NCBI GenBank assembly: GCA_900543325.1
Contig: UQQU01000024.1
Span: forward strand, 1 to 42,613
From: an uncultured Clostridium sp.
GTDB lineage: Bacteria > Bacillota > Clostridia > Clostridiales > Clostridiaceae
Reading direction: 5' to 3'
DNA: 42,613 bases
The translations under genes and the position numbers were made by a program. Each line of letters starts with the position of its first letter. The stretch's first letter is position 1. Shown in pieces: positions 39,927-42,613 of the stretch. Below the pieces are notes generated by a model. It searched no databases, was not told the DNA's origin, and saw nothing but the letters and a program-made list of their open reading frames with translations.

Positions 39927-41321
39927 TTAGAAATCAGATTGACCAGTAGTTCTTGGGAATGGTATAACGTCTCTGATATTTGACATACCAGTAATGTACA
40001 TTATTAATCTTTCAAATCCAAGTCCAAATCCAGCGTGCTTAGTTTCTCCGTATTTTCTAAGTTCTAAATACCACCAGTAATCTTCTTCATTAAGACCTAA
40101 TTCAGCCATTCTAGCTTTTAAAACATCAAGTCTTTCTTCTCTTTGGCTACCACCGATAATTTCACCAATTCCAGGAACTAAACAGTCAGTAGCTGCAACA
40201 GTTTTTCCATCATCATTAAGTCTCATGTAGAATGCTTTAATGTCTTTTGGATAATCTGTAACGAATACTGGTTTCTTGAATATTTCTTCAGTTAAATATC
40301 TTTCATGTTCAGTTTGAAGATCAACTCCCCATTCAACTGGATATTCGAATGTCTTACCACAGTTCTTTAACATTTCAATTGCTTCAGTGTAAGTAACTTT
40401 TCCAAAATCAGAAGTTACGATATGATTTAATTTATCTAATAGACCTTTTTCAACGAATTGGTTGAAGAATGCCATTTCTTCTGGACACTCATCCATAACA
40501 TATTTAATTACGTATTTTAACATTGCTTCTGCTAATTCCATATCGTCTTGTAAATCAGCAAATGCTATTTCAGGTTCAACCATCCAGAATTCAGCAGCAT
40601 GTCTAGCTGTGTTTGAGTTTTCAGCTCTGAAAGTTGGACCAAAAGTATAAACATTTCTAAATGCTAAAGCAAATGTTTCTGCATTTAATTGTCCAGAAAC
40701 TGTAAGGTTAGTCTCTTTACCAAAGAAATCTTCTTTGTAATCAACATTTCCATCTTCAGTTCTTGGAACGTTATCGAAGTCTAAAGTAGTAACTTTAAAC
40801 ATTTCACCTGCACCTTCACAGTCACTTCCAGTTAAGATTGGTGTATTTGTATATACAAAGCCTTGGTCTTGGAAGAACTTGTGAATAGCATAAGCAGCAA
40901 CAGAACGAACTCTAAATACTGCTGAGAAAGCGTTACTTCTTGGTCTTAAGTGAGCAATTGTTCTTAAGTATTCGAATGTATGTCTTTTCTTTTGTAGTGG
41001 ATAATCAGAATCAGACATTCCTTCGATAATAACTTCTTTTGCTTGAATTTCAAATGGTTGTTTAGCTTCTGGTGTTGCAACTAAAGTACCAACAACTTTT
41101 ATTGATGAGCTAATTGGTAATTTAGCAATATCCTTAAAGTTTTCTAATTTGTTATCAAAAACAACTTGGATATTCTTAAAGAAAGAACCATCATTTACTT
41201 CAATAAATCCAAATGCATTAGAAGCTCTTAAAGTTCTTATCCATCCAGAAATTGTGATTTCTTTAGATAAGTATTCATCAGTGTTTCTATAAAGTGATTT
41301 TACTAAAACTACGTTTTTCAT
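39927..41321 (-). CDS. asnS: Asparaginyl-tRNA synthetase
   Basis: The 464-residue class IIb synthetase has an N-terminal OB-fold anticodon domain (about 1-110: ITISGWIRTLRASNAFGFIEVNDG), a class II catalytic core with motif 2 (FRAENSNTARHAAEFWMVE, about 232-250, the AsnRS-type RAEN) and motif 3 (GFGLGFERLIMYITG, about 435-449). The ending RDVIPFPRTTG is normal for AsnRS and AspRS. The RAENSNT signature separates it from AspRS. Length is normal. The ATG at 41321 follows AGGAGG. It has its own T-box leader and terminator. Confidence 0.96.
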   Translation of the reverse strand: MKNVVLVKSLYRNTDEYLSKEITISGWIRTLRASNAFGFIEVNDGSFFKNIQVVFDNKLENFKDIAKLPISSSIKVVGTLVATPEAKQPFEIQAKEVIIEGMSDSDYPLQKKRHTFEYLRTIAHLRPRSNAFSAVFRVRSVAAYAIHKFFQDQGFVYTNTPILTGSDCEGAGEMFKVTTLDFDNVPRTEDGNVDYKEDFFGKETNLTVSGQLNAETFALAFRNVYTFGPTFRAENSNTARHAAEFWMVEPEIAFADLQDDMELAEAMLKYVIKYVMDECPEEMAFFNQFVEKGLLDKLNHIVTSDFGKVTYTEAIEMLKNCGKTFEYPVEWGVDLQTEHERYLTEEIFKKPVFVTDYPKDIKAFYMRLNDDGKTVAATDCLVPGIGEIIGGSQREERLDVLKARMAELGLNEEDYWWYLELRKYGETKHAGFGLGFERLIMYITGMSNIRDVIPFPRTTGQSDF

Positions 41322-41376
41322 AATAACCTCCTGTTAAAAAATATTTTTATTATTTCAAATTTAAATAAAAAGCAAT

Positions 41377-41700
41377 AAAAAATCCCTTCATCCCATATAA
41401 ATGGGACGAAAGGAATTACTTACGTGGTACCACCCAAATTGCCTAAAAAGGCCACTTAGTAAATTAATAACGACATTTAGCCGTCTAAGCCTAATTAAGT
41501 GAGACTCCAAATTTAAAGTTGGTTAGTCGAACTTACATCTTGACCATAGGAAAAGATGAATCCTTTTTCACTTGTTCAGTTAGAAACTCAGAGATGTTCT
41601 TCACAGTTGATTTCGTATAAGGCTTACACCATCCCTTACTCGCTAAAACTACCTTCAAAAGTTACTCTTCTCATCATAGTCAGTAAAATTTTGTGATTTT
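41377..41700 (-). promoter_or_regulatory. T-box leader (tRNA-Asn sensing) of asnS
   Basis: On the minus strand the T-box sequence is GGGTGGTACCACG (plus 41423-41435), and the terminator pairs CTTTCGTCCCAT with ATGGGATGAAGG and ends in T (plus 41377-41412). The specifier is AAC (plus 41596-41598), three bases ahead of TCTGAG, giving Asn. Between specifier and T-box the leader is about 60 nt longer than the ileS and metG leaders; most of the extra length is repeat copy C, which lies antisense to the leader. Confidence 0.93.
41497..41573 (+). repeat. Two-hairpin repeated element, copy C (inside the asnS leader, opposite strand)
   Basis: On the plus strand: AAGTGA, stem 1 GACT/AGTC with CCAA/TTGG inside, GAACTTAC, then stem 2 CATCTT/AAGATG, and an end TTTCACTT that mirrors the opening AAGTGA. 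It is in the reverse direction to the asnS transcript. Compare copies A (8550-8619) and B (22146-22218). Confidence 0.65.
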
Positions 41701-41709
41701 ATTAATACG

Positions 41710-41738
41710 ATTTTACAACACTTTGCTAACATTTGCAA
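41710..41738 (-). promoter_or_regulatory. Sigma-A-type promoter of asnS
   Basis: On the minus strand TTGCAA (plus 41733-41738), a 17-base spacer and TAAAAT (plus 41710-41715). It lies directly upstream of the T-box leader and divergently from the cytochrome-b5-like gene. Confidence 0.65.
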
Positions 41739-41784
41739 CTCAATTTCATAATATATATTTAAAGAATGTTTTTTGGAGGAAATA

Positions 41785-42507
41785 ATGACTAAAAAAGATT
41801 TTTTGCAACAAAAATATTGTGAAATTAATCAATTGAAAAATTTGCTGCAAACATATCCAAAGGAGTATTGTGAAACAATAATTAAGGTAATGGAAAAGGT
41901 TTTTGATGAAATAGCAGAATACTTAGATGCGGAAAAGAATAAGATTAAGACTACAGTAAAAAAAGTACAGCATCAAAGAGTATTCACAGTAAGTGAATTA
42001 GCTAAATACAATGGAAAAAATGGTACAAAATCATATATTTCAGTTGGAGGAATAGTGTATGATGTGACTGGTGTGTCAAAATGGAGTGGTGGGAATCATT
42101 ATGGAGTAACAGCTGGAAAAGTACTTGATAAAGAATTTGCACAATGTCATGGTAATAAGTTATCTATAATGGAATATGCTCCAGCCGTAGGAGTTTTAGA
42201 TACAAATAATAAACGAGGCGAGCATAATAGTGATGATAAAGATTCGAATATTGATTCTAATAGTAGGGAAGAATTAAGATATTATAGGTTAGAAGATATA
42301 TGTAAGTTCGATGGAAAAGACGGGACTCTAGCTTATGTAGTTATTAATGGAACTGTATATGATGTTACATCTATGAGACATTGGATTAATGGAAATCATT
42401 ATGGATTAAGTGCAGGAAGAGATTTAACAGAATATTTTGAAACATGTCATAAAGATGAAAAAGATATATTGAAAAAACTACGAATTGTTGGAACAATAAT
42501 CGAATAA
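41785..42507 (+). CDS. Tandem cytochrome b5-like domain protein
   Basis: The protein of about 240 residues has a helical N-terminal part (about 1-62, with charged heptads) and then two copies of a cytochrome b5-like heme/steroid-binding fold, about 66-140 and 163-238. Each copy has FTVSELAKYNGKNG or YRLEDICKFDGKDG, VYDVT, W followed by GNHYG, AG, and a CH near the end (ECHG/TCHK). The classic HPGG is replaced by GGNHYG or NGNHYG, so the heme ligands, if any, are the His in NHYG and the one in CH. No signal peptide is visible, which suggests a cytoplasmic protein. The ATG at 41785 follows GGAGGA. Partner and role are unknown. Confidence 0.82.
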   Translation: MTKKDFLQQKYCEINQLKNLLQTYPKEYCETIIKVMEKVFDEIAEYLDAEKNKIKTTVKKVQHQRVFTVSELAKYNGKNGTKSYISVGGIVYDVTGVSKWSGGNHYGVTAGKVLDKEFAQCHGNKLSIMEYAPAVGVLDTNNKRGEHNSDDKDSNIDSNSREELRYYRLEDICKFDGKDGTLAYVVINGTVYDVTSMRHWINGNHYGLSAGRDLTEYFETCHKDEKDILKKLRIVGTIIE

Positions 42508-42613
42508 TATTGCGCACAACATGGAAGCGAAAAAATGAAATATTTATTTTCCGGTAATGGTGAAATTTTCACCTAGAATTTATATAATTGATTCCGTAAA
42601 GTTTGCTAAAGTT
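42508..42613 (+). other. Window end: palindrome and possible promoter
   Basis: GGTGAAATTTTCACC (42559-42573) is a perfect palindrome, and TATAAT lies at 42583-42588. A gene probably starts beyond the window. No coding frame of note here. Confidence 0.3.

Noticed and set aside
1..42613. CRISPR array, tRNA, rRNA, prophage or transposase
   Set aside because: Looked for regular repeats with spacers, cloverleaf patterns, rRNA landmarks and recombinase motifs; none seen.

Overview
The window is AT-rich, densely coded DNA of a low-GC, spore-forming, anaerobic Firmicute, most likely Clostridium sensu stricto (inferred from gene content, not from a database match). Supporting signs: spore maturation genes spmA/spmB, a class III anaerobic ribonucleotide reductase, a clostridial 2[?]-type small ferredoxin of the one-cluster kind, T-box leaders on three aminoacyl-tRNA synthetase genes, strong GGAGG-type ribosome binding sites, TTG/GTG starts and many U-tailed terminators. 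It looks like core chromosome: no phage, IS transposase, CRISPR array, rRNA or tRNA gene is visible.

Layout. 1-5.4 kb: YkvI-type membrane protein, a lipoprotein, a TIGR01212-type radical SAM protein, then an ECF sigma factor / membrane anti-sigma-like protein / DUF2752 cassette with an ECF-like promoter. 5.5-8.0 kb: RlmI-type rRNA methyltransferase, GIY-YIG protein, GNAT acetyltransferase, Bfd-like 2Fe-2S protein. 8.2-13.5 kb: T-box-controlled ileS (type 2 IleRS), a CcpA-like LacI-family regulator, then an apparently free-standing structured RNA gene and a small coiled-coil protein. 13.6-19.6 kb: spmA-spmB, an ACT-domain protein, an Xaa-Pro peptidase, a lysine riboswitch with an NhaC-family antiporter, and a FUSC-type membrane protein. 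19.8-28 kb: T-box-controlled metG, a second divergent MetRS-like gene, then tatD, yabE-like, rnmV and rsmA, the order known from the Bacillus metS region. 28-33 kb: two proteins of unknown function, ferredoxin, a TPP riboswitch with thiT, PadR and DegV. 33-39.7 kb: NrdR-box-controlled nrdD, then a NifV-like synthase, a YbhJ-type hydratase and nrdG. 39.9-42.6 kb: T-box-controlled asnS and a tandem cytochrome-b5-like domain protein.

The window is rich in RNA-level control: three T-boxes (AUC, AUG and AAC specifiers), lysine and TPP riboswitches, and a short attenuator before the NifV-like gene. It also carries structures that named families do not explain: a roughly 70-nt two-hairpin element present three times next to the three synthetase genes with compensating changes in its stems; an orphan promoter-to-terminator RNA at 13.07-13.26 kb; a dispersed repeat shared by the ykvI and spmB 3' ends; and a possible minus-strand small RNA with a C-rich terminator loop near 24 kb. 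These are the best candidates for something undescribed. No function is claimed for them.
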